Source of the DNA: an uncultured Erysipelotrichaceae bacterium
GTDB taxonomy: Bacteria; Bacillota_I; Bacilli_A; RF39; UBA660
Direction: 5' to 3'
Assembly: GCA_902803685.1 (NCBI GenBank)
Contig: CADCQR010000014.1
Location: 1 to 25,742 of the forward strand
Length of the DNA: 25,742 nucleotides
This document shows, one piece after another, positions 1 through 6,854 of the stretch. Every line of letters begins with the position of its first letter. Positions within the stretch are counted from its first letter, which is position 1. The notes under the pieces were generated by a model, which was not told the DNA's origin, searched no databases, and saw nothing but the letters and a program-made list of their open reading frames with translations. A program made the translations under genes and the position numbers.

Positions 1-1
1 A

Positions 2-556
2 ACTATTAAAACTGGTGAGTATACATTTGATGAGTCTTATAAAACTTCTGGTAGTTATCAGTGTGTGGAAAAGGCAATTAAAAGTTATTTCAAGGATTAT
101 TATTTATTAGTTGATGATATAAGTGCATTATCGCAGGATGATAAGCTTAAATTTTTATTATCATATGATAATTTAAGTACAGATTCTGAGTTTAAAGATT
201 CTATTGCTTTTGTTGAGAATAATAAATCAGACTTTAATAACAAACTTGATAAGCTTATTGAATTATCTACTGATGATGGGATACATAAGTATATTTCAAA
301 CTATGAATTGGATGAATATTATATAAAATTGTATGACAAGCTTATGGCTAGTGAGCGTTTAAAACAGTTATTTATTCCTGTTGAAAAACTAGAAAATTAT
401 AGGAATAGTATGAATACAAAGTATGACGTCTGTAATGAAATATTTTCTTTTTTAAATAGTAATAGAGATGATTATTTATTTGAGGACAATGAACTTAAAT
501 TGAGGAATGATGAATTAATTAATCAATATAATTTATATGTAAGTAAAATAGCTTAA
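2..556 (+). CDS. Unknown protein, C-terminal part (5' end outside window)
   Basis: The frame ending in TAA at 554-556 is open back to the left edge, so this is the last 184 codons of a longer gene. A GTG at 65 could be read as a start, but no Shine-Dalgarno sequence precedes it and coding continues upstream, so I treat it as internal. The visible part is acidic, rich in Asp, Asn, Leu and Tyr, and looks largely helical. It has no transmembrane segment, no cysteine cluster and no catalytic motif I recognise. It converges on spoIVA and shares a two-way terminator with it. I cannot assign a family; the missing N-terminal part may hold a recognisable domain. Confidence 0.7.
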   Translation, partial: TIKTGEYTFDESYKTSGSYQCVEKAIKSYFKDYYLLVDDISALSQDDKLKFLLSYDNLSTDSEFKDSIAFVENNKSDFNNKLDKLIELSTDDGIHKYISNYELDEYYIKLYDKLMASERLKQLFIPVEKLENYRNSMNTKYDVCNEIFSFLNSNRDDYLFEDNELKLRNDELINQYNLYVSKIA

Positions 557-563
557 CAAAATA

Positions 564-609
564 AAAAGTACTAATTTGAAGTAATATAGTTACCTCCATT
601 AGTACTTTT
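564..609. terminator. Bidirectional terminator between the unknown gene and spoIVA
   Basis: AAAAGTACTAAT at 564-575 is perfectly complementary to ATTAGTACTTTT at 598-609 (12 bp), with A and T runs at the base so it can work on both strands. The loop holds a smaller inner stem (GTAA 581-584 with TTAC 590-593). The 3' arm overlaps the first two bases of the spoIVA stop codon. Confidence 0.8.
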
Positions 610-2083
610 AAATTACTATTGCAATCATATTGTTAGAGCCTTTGTTGACAACTTTAGATAATGTATTTTGTAATTTGAATCTTATATTGTCTGGCATTAA
701 ATTTATTTTTGATTGAATTCCTTCTTGTACAATTTGATCTAAACTTCTACCAAATATTTCGCTTTTCCAAATTTCTTTTGGTTTTGTTTCTTGATCTTTT
801 AACAAATAATCGATGAGTTCTTTGCTTTGTACTTCACTTCCAATTATTGGTTCAAATGTCGATTCGACATCTACTCTTATCATGTGAATTGATGGTGCTA
901 CAGCTTTTAATTTGACGCCATATCTTGGCCCTTGTTTGATAATTTCTGGTTTATCTAATTTCATATCGTCTAGAGATGGTGTTGCTACTCCGTAGCCTGT
1001 TTGCTTAACCATTTTTAGAGCATACTTTATTTGGTCATATTCTTTTTTCGCAGTATTGAATTCTTGAAAGAGAGCTAATAAATCTGCTTTGTTTTTAACA
1101 TCAATTTTTATAATTTCTGTTAATGTTTTATTATAAAGGTGTGGTGGAGCGGTTAAGTTTACTGTAACTATGCCTGTTGATGAGTCTACGTCTGATAAGT
1201 AGGCTTTTTCTATATCTTTATTTTCTAGAAAGTGCTTTGTTATATTTTCAATATCTTTTAACTTGTCAATTTCTATTACACTTTCCTTTATGGAGTTTAT
1301 ATAGCTTTTTTTAATTTCATTATCTGGATTTAATATAGCAATCCATTCTGGCATATTTACTTTTACTTCTAGGACTGGAAATTCATAAAGAGCTTCTCTA
1401 AGTATACTATACATATCTTTTTCGCTCATTTGATCAACATTCATTGGAAGAACAGGTACGTTATGTTCTTCGTTAAGTTTTTCACCTATTCTTACTGTTT
1501 CTGGTAGCGTTGGATGTGTACTATTTAGGATAATAATAAATGGTTTACCTATATTTTTTAGTTCTTCGATTACTCTTTTTTCACTTTCTAAGTAGTCGTT
1601 TCTGTCGAATTCTCCTATAGAGCCGTCTGTTGTTATTACTATTCCAATTGTTGAATGATCTTTTATAACTTTTTCTGTTCCAATTTCTGCTGCTTCTACA
1701 AAAGGAATTTCTTCTTGATACCATGGTGTTTTAACCATTCTAGGACCGTTTTCGTCGGTGGCTCCTAATGCTTTATCAATCATGTACCCAACACAATCTA
1801 TAAGTCTTATGTTGCAATTAAAATCGTCAATTTTAACTTTAGCGGCATTGTTAGGTACAAACTTCGGTTCTGTTGTCATGATTGTTTTTCCAGCAGCACT
1901 TTGAGGAATTTCGTCTAAGACCCTCTTTTTTTCATATTCGTCCTCTATATTTGGTACTATAAGCGTTTCAACGACTTTTTTTATAAATGTTGATTTACCG
2001 GTACGAACAGCCCCGACAACACCAAGATAGATGTCACCACCGCTTCTAGTTGCAATGTTTTTTATTATTTCTTGTTTATCCAT
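608..2083 (-). CDS. spoIVA: Stage IV sporulation protein A (SpoIVA), coat basement-layer ATPase
   Basis: SpoIVA is the ATP-hydrolysing, self-polymerising protein that forms the basement layer of the spore coat on the forespore surface in the mother cell. The protein closely follows Bacillus SpoIVA over its whole length (491 aa against 492). It has a Walker A motif GAVRTGKST at about residues 24-32, the following PQSAAGKTIMTTEPKF block, the LIDCVGY switch, the conserved middle ending EYDQ..ALKMVKQTGYG, and the hydrophobic C-terminal end (IAIVI). The start is the ATG at 2083, because AAGGAG at 2096-2091 lies 7 nt before it; the in-frame TTG at 2089 lies only 1 nt from that site. It follows spoVIF by 50 nt. 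In Bacillus the gene depends on sigma-E. Confidence 0.97.
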   Translation of the reverse strand: MDKQEIIKNIATRSGGDIYLGVVGAVRTGKSTFIKKVVETLIVPNIEDEYEKKRVLDEIPQSAAGKTIMTTEPKFVPNNAAKVKIDDFNCNIRLIDCVGYMIDKALGATDENGPRMVKTPWYQEEIPFVEAAEIGTEKVIKDHSTIGIVITTDGSIGEFDRNDYLESEKRVIEELKNIGKPFIIILNSTHPTLPETVRIGEKLNEEHNVPVLPMNVDQMSEKDMYSILREALYEFPVLEVKVNMPEWIAILNPDNEIKKSYINSIKESVIEIDKLKDIENITKHFLENKDIEKAYLSDVDSSTGIVTVNLTAPPHLYNKTLTEIIKIDVKNKADLLALFQEFNTAKKEYDQIKYALKMVKQTGYGVATPSLDDMKLDKPEIIKQGPRYGVKLKAVAPSIHMIRVDVESTFEPIIGSEVQSKELIDYLLKDQETKPKEIWKSEIFGRSLDQIVQEGIQSKINLMPDNIRFKLQNTLSKVVNKGSNNMIAIVI

Positions 2084-2104
2084 AATCAATCTCCTTGTTA
2101 CTAA

Positions 2105-2133
2105 TTAATATGAGATTGTTGGCTATAATAGAA
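2105..2133 (-). promoter_or_regulatory. Possible sigma-E-like promoter for spoIVA
   Basis: In the spoVIF-spoIVA gap, the leftward strand reads TTCTATT, 14 nt, then CATATTAA. The upstream box matches the Bacillus sigma-E -35 (kmATATT) at 5 of 7 positions. The downstream box keeps CATA but matches the rest of CATACANT poorly. This is suggestive only; read-through from spoVIF is an alternative. Confidence 0.25.
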
Positions 2134-2373
2134 CTAAAACATTTTATCGATGTTTTTAGGTATTTTGTCATTTAGTATAGCATCAACTATTTTTTCTTCT
2201 TTTTCTTTTGAGACTTCTTTTCCGGTTAATTCAGATATGTTTTTGATTACTTCACGTATTGTCTTTTCATCTTTCATATTAGTTTTCTGTAATTTATTAG
2301 CAAGATCTATAATTGTGTTTTTATTGACGTTAGTTTTATTTTCTACTTTTTTAAAAAAACTGTCTGCAAACAT
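2134..2373 (-). CDS. spoVIF: Stage VI sporulation protein F (SpoVIF/YjcC family)
   Basis: This is a 79-residue basic, helical, soluble protein. The N-terminal FFKKVENKTNV block, the central DEKTIREVIKNISEL block and the later GKEVSKEKEEKIVDAI match the pattern of SpoVIF (YjcC), recognised from memory of the family. In Bacillus, SpoVIF is a mother-cell protein needed for GerE-dependent late coat assembly and is expressed late under sigma-K. The ATG has GGGAGG 6 nt upstream. That site is buried in a hairpin, described separately. Being next to spoIVA supports a spore-coat role. Family assignment is fairly secure; detailed function in this organism is inferred. Confidence 0.85.
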   Translation of the reverse strand: MFADSFFKKVENKTNVNKNTIIDLANKLQKTNMKDEKTIREVIKNISELTGKEVSKEKEEKIVDAILNDKIPKNIDKMF

Positions 2374-2411
2374 AAAAAACCTCCCATTAAAGTATATGTA
2401 GAAGGTTTTTT
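2374..2411 (-). terminator. Terminator-like hairpin containing the spoVIF ribosome-binding site
   Basis: On the leftward strand AAAAAACCTTC (2411-2401) pairs with GGAGGTTTTTT (2384-2374): 11 bp with one U-G wobble and a 16-nt loop. It begins with an A run and ends in a T run, as a terminator of the upstream der/98-aa unit would, yet its 3' arm contains the GGAGG of spoVIF and the ATG follows directly. Confidence 0.6.
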
Positions 2412-2415
2412 TCGT
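2390..2415 (-). promoter_or_regulatory. Possible late-sporulation (sigma-K/E-like) promoter of spoVIF
   Basis: The leftward strand reads AC, 15 nt, CATATACTT. CATATACT agrees with the sigma-E -10 (CATACANT) at 7 of 8 positions. The AC...CATA arrangement also resembles sigma-K (AC-N16-CATANNNTA), with a 15-nt spacer and the last base wrong. The motif is in the hairpin loop, so a transcript from it would lack the hairpin's 5' arm. Confidence 0.4.
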
Positions 2416-2418
2416 TTA

Positions 2419-2715
2419 CTATTTTTGTGTTTGCTTAGTTAATCTATTTATTTGTTTGTTGAATTCATCTAAAGTTATAAGTCCTTTGCTTAGTCTATCG
2501 TGTAATAGGGCTATACTTTTTGTATACATTTCATTTTTATTATTTATATTTGTGTATTTCATGGTTGAGATATCCTCTGTGAAAATATTTTTTCTATTAT
2601 AATTTGAATTGGCATTTTCTTGGTAGTGTTTAAATTTATTATCAAAGGAATTGTTATTTAAGAAGTTATTGTTCTTAAATTTATTTTCATTTGGTTTATT
2701 GCTACCTATTATCAT
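2419..2715 (-). CDS. Small Asn-rich protein with SHOCT-like C-terminus
   Basis: The ATG follows the der stop codon directly (TAA then ATG, no gap), so translation is probably coupled to der; GGAG lies 11 nt upstream inside der. The 98-residue product has an Asn/Lys/Phe-rich low-complexity first half. The conserved-looking end, at about residues 69-92, reads LHDRLSKGLITLDEFNKQINRL. That fits the SHOCT pattern (short helical oligomerisation motif, in which a Gly-hydrophobic-Thr turn is followed by a Glu-Phe helix). SHOCT motifs usually sit at protein ends and mediate self-association. There is no signal peptide or membrane segment. Function unknown; position between der and spoVIF does not settle it. 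Confidence 0.65.
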   Translation of the reverse strand: MIIGSNKPNENKFKNNNFLNNNSFDNKFKHYQENANSNYNRKNIFTEDISTMKYTNINNKNEMYTKSIALLHDRLSKGLITLDEFNKQINRLTKQTQK

Positions 2716-4026
2716 TTACTCTGTATCTCCATTTCTATTTTTAAATTGTATTATTAAAGGTGTGCCTTCAAAATTGAAGTTTTCTCTTATTTTATTTTCT
2801 ATATATCTTTCATATGAGAAATGAACTAATCCTTTATTATTTACTCTTAGTGTAAATTTAGGTGGGCATATTCCTGTTTGAGAAGTAAAGTAGCATTTTA
2901 ATCTTTTCCCTTTATAAGAAGGTGGTGGATTTAGTTGGAAAGCATCTAGTATTACTTCATTTATAATACTTGTTTTTACTTCCCTCTTTATATTTTCTGC
3001 TACTTTAATTACTTCCGGCATCAGTGTATGAATTCTTTTCTTTGTTAGTGCGCTTAATACAACGATAGGTGCATATGTAGCAAATTGAAATTCTGTTCGT
3101 ATTGTTTTTTCAAATTCTTGTATTGTTTTATCTTTTACAAGATCCCATTTGTTTACAACAAATATTAAGCCTTTTCCTTTTTCAATCGCATATCCAGCAA
3201 TATGTTTATCATGTTCTTTAATTCCTTCTTCGGCATTGATAACGACAAGACATATATCACTTCTGTCTATGGCTTGTAGAGATCTAAGTAAACTGTATTT
3301 TTCTATGCTTTCAAATACTTTTCCTTTTTTTCTCATACCGGCTGTATCTATAAGGATATATTCTTGGTTATTGTAACGCAAAGTGGAATCAACTGAATCT
3401 CTTGTTGTACCAGCAATGTCTGAAACTACGACACGTTCTTCATTGAGAAGTGCATTCATCAAGCTGCTTTTTCCTACATTTGGTCTTCCAATTAAGCAGA
3501 ATTTGATTCGCTCGTCTTTTTTTTCTTCTTTTTCATGAAAATCTTTGGTAATTGCTTCCATCAGTTCTATATACCCATGATTATGAATTGAACTGATAGG
3601 AATATATGTATCGAATCCTAATTCATAAAAGTCATAAATATTATTATTTGCTTCTTTTACATCTATTTTATTTATGGCTACAATGATTTCTTTTTTACTT
3701 TTTCTTAAGATGTCTCTTACTATTAAATCATTATGGGTAATTCCTTCTTTTCCGTCTACAACGAAAACTACTACTTCAGCTTCTTCAATAGCTATTTCTG
3801 CTTGCAATCTTATTTCATTGTTAAAAGTCATTTTAGTTGAATCAATTCCACCGGTATCGATTAAATGAAATTTTTTATCTTTGTATATAACTTCTTGATA
3901 AATTCTATCTCTTGTTACTCCTGGTGTATCTTCTATTATAGATATTTTTTTACCAACTATTTTATTAAATAGTGTTGATTTACCAACATTAGGTCTTCCT
4001 ACTAGGGCAACTGTTGGAATAGACAT
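2716..4026 (-). CDS. der: Ribosome assembly GTPase Der (EngA)
   Basis: Der is the tandem GTPase needed for maturation of the 50S ribosomal subunit. The 436-residue protein has the family's usual length and order. The first G domain has GRPNVGKST at 10-18, DTGG at 57-60 and NKID at 119-122. The second has GRPNVGKSS at 180-188, DTAG at 227-230 and NKWD at 292-295. A KH-like RNA-binding domain fills the last ~90 residues. The ATG at 4026 is preceded by GGAGGGG with 5 nt spacing. It is the first gene of a leftward unit with the 98-aa ORF and probably, by read-through, spoVIF and spoIVA. Der beside spoIVA and HU recalls the Bacillus der-spoIVA-hbs neighbourhood. Confidence 0.98.
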   Translation of the reverse strand: MSIPTVALVGRPNVGKSTLFNKIVGKKISIIEDTPGVTRDRIYQEVIYKDKKFHLIDTGGIDSTKMTFNNEIRLQAEIAIEEAEVVVFVVDGKEGITHNDLIVRDILRKSKKEIIVAINKIDVKEANNNIYDFYELGFDTYIPISSIHNHGYIELMEAITKDFHEKEEKKDERIKFCLIGRPNVGKSSLMNALLNEERVVVSDIAGTTRDSVDSTLRYNNQEYILIDTAGMRKKGKVFESIEKYSLLRSLQAIDRSDICLVVINAEEGIKEHDKHIAGYAIEKGKGLIFVVNKWDLVKDKTIQEFEKTIRTEFQFATYAPIVVLSALTKKRIHTLMPEVIKVAENIKREVKTSIINEVILDAFQLNPPPSYKGKRLKCYFTSQTGICPPKFTLRVNNKGLVHFSYERYIENKIRENFNFEGTPLIIQFKNRNGDTE

Positions 4027-4049
4027 GTTATCCCCTCCAATTCATGTGT

Positions 4050-4077
4050 ATTATATCATATTACTGTAAATTGTAAA
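4050..4077 (-). promoter_or_regulatory. Sigma-A-type promoter of der
   Basis: The leftward strand has TTTACA (4077-4072), a 16-nt spacer and a perfect TATAAT (4055-4050), 23 nt before the der ATG. It is back to back with the promoter of the rightward membrane-protein gene. Confidence 0.75.
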
Positions 4078-4113
4078 ATAATTTTAATTAAATGAAATAG
4101 CATTATTAATTTG

Positions 4114-4122
4114 TGATATACT
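4114..4122 (+). promoter_or_regulatory. Extended -10 promoter of the 228-aa membrane protein gene
   Basis: TGaTATACT (TG at 4114-4115, -10 at 4117-4122) ends 20 nt before the ATG. No good -35 is present, as expected for an extended -10. It overlaps an in-frame GTG at 4113, which argues that the GTG is not the start. Confidence 0.5.
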
Positions 4123-4142
4123 TAATTGTAGGAGAGTGGTGT

Positions 4143-4829
4143 ATGAAAAAGAAAGAAGCCAATATTATTTGGTATGATAGCCCAAATGTTATTACTAGTA
4201 TTATTATCATCTTGATTGTACTGATTATTATACTTAGTCAGGCTTTTGCTGTTAATAATAATTTGAGTTCTATTAATATTTTAAGGGATATTATTAATCA
4301 TAATTTTAATTATATTTTAGTTTTACTTTATTTTATTGCTTTAAAGTTAAAATTTGGTAAAAAGTATTTTAATTATTTAAATATTTTTCTTGTATTTTTA
4401 TATTTTATTTTTATCGCAACTTCTTTTTTATCTTTGTTTCAGACAATTTCAATAGTTAGTGTAGTAACTTTTGGTATAAAGGTTATTATGTTACTCTATA
4501 TGGTCCATACTTTGTTTAGGGATACTAGATATTGGAAGGATTTTAAATTAAGCAAATCTCCTTTTAATGCTATTACAAATGATAATTACTTTAGTTTGAT
4601 AATGGTTTTATCTGCTATTTTACTTGCGTTCAATTTAATTACTGTTAAAACTGCCCCTGGGGCTGTAATGACTATACTTGATTCTTGTTATGTTATTTTG
4701 ATGGGAAGATATATATATTTGTATAGGGAATATTTAGCCTTAAAATTTATTGCGGCAATAAATAAAAACGAGGAGTCAAAAAAGGAAAAACAGTTAGAAA
4801 AGGTTTCTGGAGAGGAGAGTAGCGATTAA
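4143..4829 (+). CDS. Multi-pass membrane protein of unknown function
   Basis: The start is the ATG at 4143, 7 nt after AGGAGA; an in-frame GTG at 4113 would add ten residues but lies inside the promoter. The 228-residue product has about six hydrophobic segments: near residues 14-36, 55-71, 78-100, 103-127, 150-168 and 172-193. It ends in a charged Lys/Glu-rich cytoplasmic-looking tail from about 205. The N-terminus is Lys-rich, with no cleavable signal. I see no transporter or enzyme motif and do not recognise the family. The next gene starts 1 nt after its stop, so the two are probably co-translated and may act together at the membrane. Confidence 0.75.
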   Translation: MKKKEANIIWYDSPNVITSIIIILIVLIIILSQAFAVNNNLSSINILRDIINHNFNYILVLLYFIALKLKFGKKYFNYLNIFLVFLYFIFIATSFLSLFQTISIVSVVTFGIKVIMLLYMVHTLFRDTRYWKDFKLSKSPFNAITNDNYFSLIMVLSAILLAFNLITVKTAPGAVMTILDSCYVILMGRYIYLYREYLALKFIAAINKNEESKKEKQLEKVSGEESSD

Positions 4830-4830
4830 A

Positions 4831-5178
4831 ATGGGTATGTTTGAAGAGATTGATAAAGTAAAAAAAGAAGTACCAAAGATAAAGAGTTTAACAAGACTAG
4901 CCAGCAATATTGAAACCAATACTTATCAAAAAATTTCGCTTATTTTATTTTTTATTGGCTTATTTATGGGGATTTTCTTTGGTAATTTATTTCCATCTTG
5001 TGGATCTAGTTCAGAATTTTATTCAAATGTTTGTGCTACAACAGAATTTAATTTTTCATTAATGTTGTTTATTTGGCTTTGTAGTTTTTTAATTTCTTTG
5101 TTTTATTATGGAATTGGTAGTATCATAGCACTCTTAAATTCTATAAATTCAGAACTTAACAAGATGAATCTTAAGTGA
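4831..5178 (+). CDS. Small membrane protein with two transmembrane segments
   Basis: This 115-residue protein starts 1 nt after the preceding gene. GAGGAG lies about 13 nt upstream of the ATG at 4831; a second in-frame ATG at 4837 has better distance to nothing obvious, so the exact start is uncertain. Residues 1-35 are polar and helical (possibly cytoplasmic). Two hydrophobic helices at about 35-54 and 77-102 flank a short loop with two cysteines (PSCG and NVCA) that would face outside and could form a disulphide. The C-terminal end is short and polar. Stop is TGA. No family recognised; likely partner of the preceding membrane protein. Confidence 0.7.
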   Translation: MGMFEEIDKVKKEVPKIKSLTRLASNIETNTYQKISLILFFIGLFMGIFFGNLFPSCGSSSEFYSNVCATTEFNFSLMLFIWLCSFLISLFYYGIGSIIALLNSINSELNKMNLK

Positions 5179-5235
5179 TTAGGAAAATTACTTTTCTTCT
5201 AAAGCTTTAAATTCGTTTAATTTATACTATATTTC

Positions 5236-5264
5236 TTGATTTTTATTATGAAGCATGATAAATT
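5236..5264 (+). promoter_or_regulatory. Possible promoter of the HU gene
   Basis: TTGATT at 5236-5241, 17 nt, then TAAATT at 5259-5264. The -35 is reasonable but the -10 is weak, and other AT-rich choices exist nearby. Confidence 0.35.
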
Positions 5265-5271
5265 TAATATG

Positions 5272-5290
5272 TAAGCATAATGCATGCTTA
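5272..5290 (+). repeat. Inverted repeat in the HU leader
   Basis: TAAGCAT (5272-5278), five bases, ATGCTTA (5284-5290) is a perfect 7-bp inverted repeat 10 nt upstream of the GGGAGG ribosome-binding site. A third copy of the core, AAGCATG, is at 5251-5257. It could be an operator or a leader hairpin. Confidence 0.55.
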
Positions 5291-5316
5291 ATAAACATAG
5301 GGAGGTATAATCATTT

Positions 5317-5589
5317 ATGAAAAAAGTTGAATTAGTAGAAGCAGTAGCTACAGCAACAGGGTTAACTAAAACAGATTCTGCAAAAGCTATTGATGCTACA
5401 TTTGAAGCAATTACTAACGCATTAAAAGGAGGAGATAAAGTTCCTCTAGTTGGATTTGGAACTTTTGCTGTTTCTAAGAGAGCTGCTCGTGAGGGACGTA
5501 ATCCAAGAACTGGTGATGTTGTTAAAATTGCTGCTAGAAATGCTGTTTCTTTCAAAGCAGGTACTGCATTAAAAGATGCTGTAAACTAA
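5317..5589 (+). CDS. hup: HU-family DNA-binding protein
   Basis: HU is the abundant histone-like protein that bends and compacts DNA as a dimer. The 90-residue protein has the standard length, the helical dimerisation half (1-40), the GFGTF signature at 46-50, and the beta-arm motif RNPRTG at 61-66 whose proline (P63) intercalates into DNA. The start has GGGAGG 11 nt upstream of ATG. It is the only HU gene in the window. Codon use is less AT-extreme (many GCA/GCT, GGA) than its neighbours, consistent with high expression. It is monocistronic, with its own terminator. A promoter candidate and an inverted repeat are upstream. Confidence 0.96.
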   Translation: MKKVELVEAVATATGLTKTDSAKAIDATFEAITNALKGGDKVPLVGFGTFAVSKRAAREGRNPRTGDVVKIAARNAVSFKAGTALKDAVN

Positions 5590-5605
5590 TTAATAGATGT
5601 AAAGT

Positions 5606-5637
5606 AAGAGAGCCTGTTATTGGTTCTCTTTATTTTT
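5606..5637 (+). terminator. Terminator of the HU gene
   Basis: AAGAGAGCC (5606-5614) pairs with GGTTCTCTT (5622-5630) with one G-U pair and a 7-nt loop, followed by TATTTTT. The 3' arm overlaps the -35 region of the cca promoter. Confidence 0.8.
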
Positions 5638-5647
5638 GTGGTATAAT
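5620..5647 (+). promoter_or_regulatory. Promoter of cca
   Basis: TTGGTT at 5620-5625, 16 nt, then TATAAT at 5642-5647 with an extended TGg just before it. The -35 lies inside the 3' arm of the HU terminator, a compact arrangement. Confidence 0.65.
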
Positions 5648-5681
5648 TACTTTAGGAGTAAAAAATAACAGGCGGTGAATT

Positions 5682-6785
5682 ATGATTGATAAAGAAAAAG
5701 TTTTAAAGGTCATAGAGGAAATTGTGAATCATGGCTTTAAAGCTTATTTAGTAGGAGGGTATGTTAGAAATTCATTATTAAATTTACCTTCTACAGATGT
5801 TGATGTTACAACTAATGCGACTCCAAAGCAATTAATGGAAATTTTTCCTCAATCTCTTCCTATGGAGGATTATGGTGCAGTAACAGTTTTTAGGAGAGGT
5901 ATTAGGTTTGAAATAACTACATTTCGTAAAGAGGGAGAGTATATAAATCATCGAAAACCTAAAGAAATTAAATATATAGATGATTTGTATCAGGATTTGT
6001 TGAGACGGGATTTTACTGTAAATACTATTTGTATGGATAAGGATGGGCAAATAATTGATTTATTGGATGCAAAGAAAGATTTAAAAAGCAAAATAATCAG
6101 AGCTGTTGGTAATCCTATGCAGAAGTTGAATGAGGATTCTTTGAGAATTCTTAGAGCTATCAGGTTTGCTACTTTGTTGGGGTTTGATTTAGATGGTGAT
6201 ACTAAGCAAGCAATTATAGAAAATAAAAAATATTTAACTGACTTATCATATGAGCGAAAGAAAGAGGAGTTGGATAAGATTTTTTCTAGTTCAAATGCCT
6301 ATAGGGGTATTCAACTAATGCTTGAGCTGGGATTAGATAAAGATTTAGGGCTGAAAAAGTTAAATGAGGTAGGTCCTACTAATAATTCTATTGGTATTTG
6401 GGCTGTTTTAGATGTGACAGATAAATATCCTTTTTCTAATAATGAGAAAGAGCTTATAGAGGCGATAAGCCAGGCAATAAGGGCTGATAATTTAGACTCT
6501 GCTTCTTTGTATTATTATGGACTTTATCCTAATACTGTTGCTGCGAAGATTAAAGGTATTGATTTGAAGGTTTTGACGGAAAAGTATGCTGCATTACCTA
6601 TTCATAGTAGGAAGGAGTTAAATATCTCTAGTGAAGATATAATGAGAATATTAGGACGAGAGCCGGGAAGTTATTTAAAAGATGTTTATGAAATGATAGA
6701 GATAGAGATACTTTATAATAGGCTAGAAAATGATACTGATTTAATTATGGAGTTTATTAAAAGTAAGTGTGCAAATGTATTTTGA
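5682..6785 (+). CDS. cca: CCA tRNA nucleotidyltransferase
   Basis: This enzyme adds or repairs the 3' CCA end of tRNAs using CTP and ATP. The 367-residue protein is a class II nucleotidyltransferase, slightly shorter than the ~400-residue Bacillus form. It shows the LVGGYVRNSLL loop at 23-33 followed by the catalytic DVD (D39, D41), the RRDFT motif at 108-112, and the NEDSLRILRAIRF block at 150-162. After the YERKKEEL block the C-terminal body is more divergent. The usual GGxVRD motif reads VRN here (Asp to Asn at residue 30), which is unusual but away from the DxD pair. The start ATG has GGCGGTGA 4 nt upstream. Stop is TGA. A poly(A) polymerase is the main alternative, but fit and length favour CCA addition. 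Confidence 0.93.
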   Translation: MIDKEKVLKVIEEIVNHGFKAYLVGGYVRNSLLNLPSTDVDVTTNATPKQLMEIFPQSLPMEDYGAVTVFRRGIRFEITTFRKEGEYINHRKPKEIKYIDDLYQDLLRRDFTVNTICMDKDGQIIDLLDAKKDLKSKIIRAVGNPMQKLNEDSLRILRAIRFATLLGFDLDGDTKQAIIENKKYLTDLSYERKKEELDKIFSSSNAYRGIQLMLELGLDKDLGLKKLNEVGPTNNSIGIWAVLDVTDKYPFSNNEKELIEAISQAIRADNLDSASLYYYGLYPNTVAAKIKGIDLKVLTEKYAALPIHSRKELNISSEDIMRILGREPGSYLKDVYEMIEIEILYNRLENDTDLIMEFIKSKCANVF

Positions 6786-6810
6786 TGTTGTGTGTAAATA
6801 TATTTGTCCT

Positions 6811-6819
6811 TGTTATAAT
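6811..6819 (+). promoter_or_regulatory. Extended -10 promoter of dnaD-nth
   Basis: TGtTATAAT, with the -10 at 6814-6819, lies 35 nt before the TTG start of dnaD. No convincing -35 is present. Confidence 0.55.
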
Positions 6820-6854
6820 TTTGTGTTAAAATACGAAAAACGGGAGCTGATATA

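Noticed and set aside
65..67. GTG as the start of the first gene
   Set aside because: The frame stays open to the window edge and no ribosome-binding site precedes the GTG, so the gene begins outside the window.
2087..2089. TTG as the start of spoIVA
   Set aside because: It lies 1 nt from AAGGAG; the ATG at 2083 has normal spacing.
5181..5198. AGGAAAA/TTTTCTT hairpin after the 115-aa membrane protein as terminator
   Set aside because: The stem is short and AT-rich with a 4-nt loop and no T run after it; not strong enough to list.
5217..5555. Leftward frame covering the HU gene
   Set aside because: It is antisense to a clear HU gene and has no recognisable product or RBS.
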